Part shown: one piece after another, positions 13,903 through 14,346 of the stretch
How positions within the stretch are numbered: position 1 is the stretch's first letter
Layout: every line of letters begins with the position of its first letter
Assembly: GCA_028290345.1 (NCBI GenBank)
Contig: JAQGKB010000217.1
Location: forward strand, 1 to 14,346
DNA from: Hyphomicrobiales bacterium
GTDB taxonomy: Bacteria; Pseudomonadota; Alphaproteobacteria; Rhizobiales; Devosiaceae
Direction of reading: 5' to 3'
DNA length: 14,346 nt
Notes under the pieces: generated by a model
Told to the model about the DNA's origin: nothing
The model's input: only the letters and a program-made list of their open reading frames with translations
Database searches by the model: none
Position numbers and translations under genes: made by a program

Positions 13903-14346
13903 TTATGCCGCGTTCTGCGACGGGAGCCGTGCGGTGAGGATGGCGTAGAGCTTTTTCGGATCGTTGGTGGCGCGCAGCGCCTCCACCGTCGATTCGGTGC
14001 GCAGCAGCCGGGCAACCAGTGCCAGGGCCTTGAGATGATCGGCGCCGGCCCCCAGTGGGGCCAGCAGCATGACCACCAGATCGACCGGCTGATCGTCCAC
14101 CGAATCGAAATCCACCGGCTGGTCCAGGCGTGCGAACACCGCCATCAGGCTCTTGAGCCCGGCAAACTTGCCGTGCGGGATGGCAAGGCCATTACCCAGG
14201 CCGGTCGAACCCAGCGACTCGCGCTCGTTCAGGGCGTCGAACACCACCTTCGCATCTTGCCCGGTGGCCTTGGCCGCTTCCTTGGATAGGACTTCCAGAA
14301 GTTCACGTTTGTCTTTGATCGCCGCGCAAGCAATCACAGACTCCTC
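13903..14346 (-). CDS. ptsN: PTS IIA-like nitrogen regulatory protein (EIIA-Ntr), N-terminus outside the window
   Basis: At least 147 residues are visible. ESLGSTGLGNGLAIPHGK contains the phosphorylated histidine (in IPHGK), and PVDLVVMLLAPLGAGADHLKALALVARLL is the conserved core (in parts PVDLVVMLLAP, DHLKALALVA). EIIA-Ntr receives phosphate from NPr and regulates metabolism, often potassium and nitrogen or carbon balance, rather than transporting sugar. A GTG at 14337 could start it, but the frame stays open to the window edge and the preceding codons (Glu-Glu-Ser-Val-Ile) look like the usual family N-terminus, so I treat it as partial with roughly ten residues missing. Its neighbour DUF1150 is convergent. 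Confidence 0.94.
   Translation of the reverse strand, partial: EESVIACAAIKDKRELLEVLSKEAAKATGQDAKVVFDALNERESLGSTGLGNGLAIPHGKFAGLKSLMAVFARLDQPVDFDSVDDQPVDLVVMLLAPLGAGADHLKALALVARLLRTESTVEALRATNDPKKLYAILTARLPSQNAA

Overview
The window looks like chromosomal DNA from a high-GC alphaproteobacterium, most likely Hyphomicrobiales (Devosia-like). The basis is the gene order cmk-rpsA ... sppA-ihfB-lapA-trpF-trpB-trpA, the cysteine-free TIGR02300 protein, the Hsp20-DUF1150-ptsN neighbourhood, and GC-rich palindromic intergenic repeats of the kind common in that order. The genus is a guess. Genes are dense: no gene-free stretch exceeds 300 bases, and the longest gaps (7411-7627, 8267-8492, 8895-9080, 9641-9832, 11935-12115) are described as features or in neighbouring entries.

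Positions 1-8266 are almost entirely minus strand. Reading in the direction of transcription: cmk (CMP kinase), a 217-base gap holding a strongly structured rpsA leader, rpsA (ribosomal protein S1), and a strong intrinsic terminator. Next comes a small accessory insert, a GNAT acetyltransferase and a BrnT/BrnA toxin-antitoxin pair with an operator-like palindrome. The core set then resumes: sppA (signal peptide peptidase), ihfB (IHF beta), a LapA-domain membrane protein, and trpF-trpB-trpA (the last steps of tryptophan synthesis). The trp genes are packed tightly, and trpB/trpA overlap as ATGA.

Positions 8400-9200 carry, on the plus strand, a TIGR02300 acidic protein and tRNA-Ala(GGC) with a strong terminator. 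From 9206 to 12967 is a patchwork of accessory genes: a SnoaL-like protein (minus), a YdeI-family protein coupled to a DUF1697 protein, a PfkB/ribokinase-like sugar kinase, two palindromic intergenic repeats, and a family 2 glycosyltransferase (minus). The second repeat supplies the stop codon of the glycosyltransferase.

Positions 13000-14346 hold a heat-shock-like promoter, an hsp20 gene, a DUF1150 gene in the same operon, a shared bidirectional terminator, and a convergent ptsN (EIIA-Ntr) that runs off the window.

The most interesting signal is the rpsA leader (7423-7522). It has a 15-bp stem with one bulged base, an inner 7-bp hairpin, and an 8-base loop segment exactly complementary to the bases just upstream of the rpsA Shine-Dalgarno. 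Together these suggest a pseudoknotted translational control element. Second are the nested palindromes at 11959-12065 and the toxin-antitoxin insertion in otherwise conserved core synteny.
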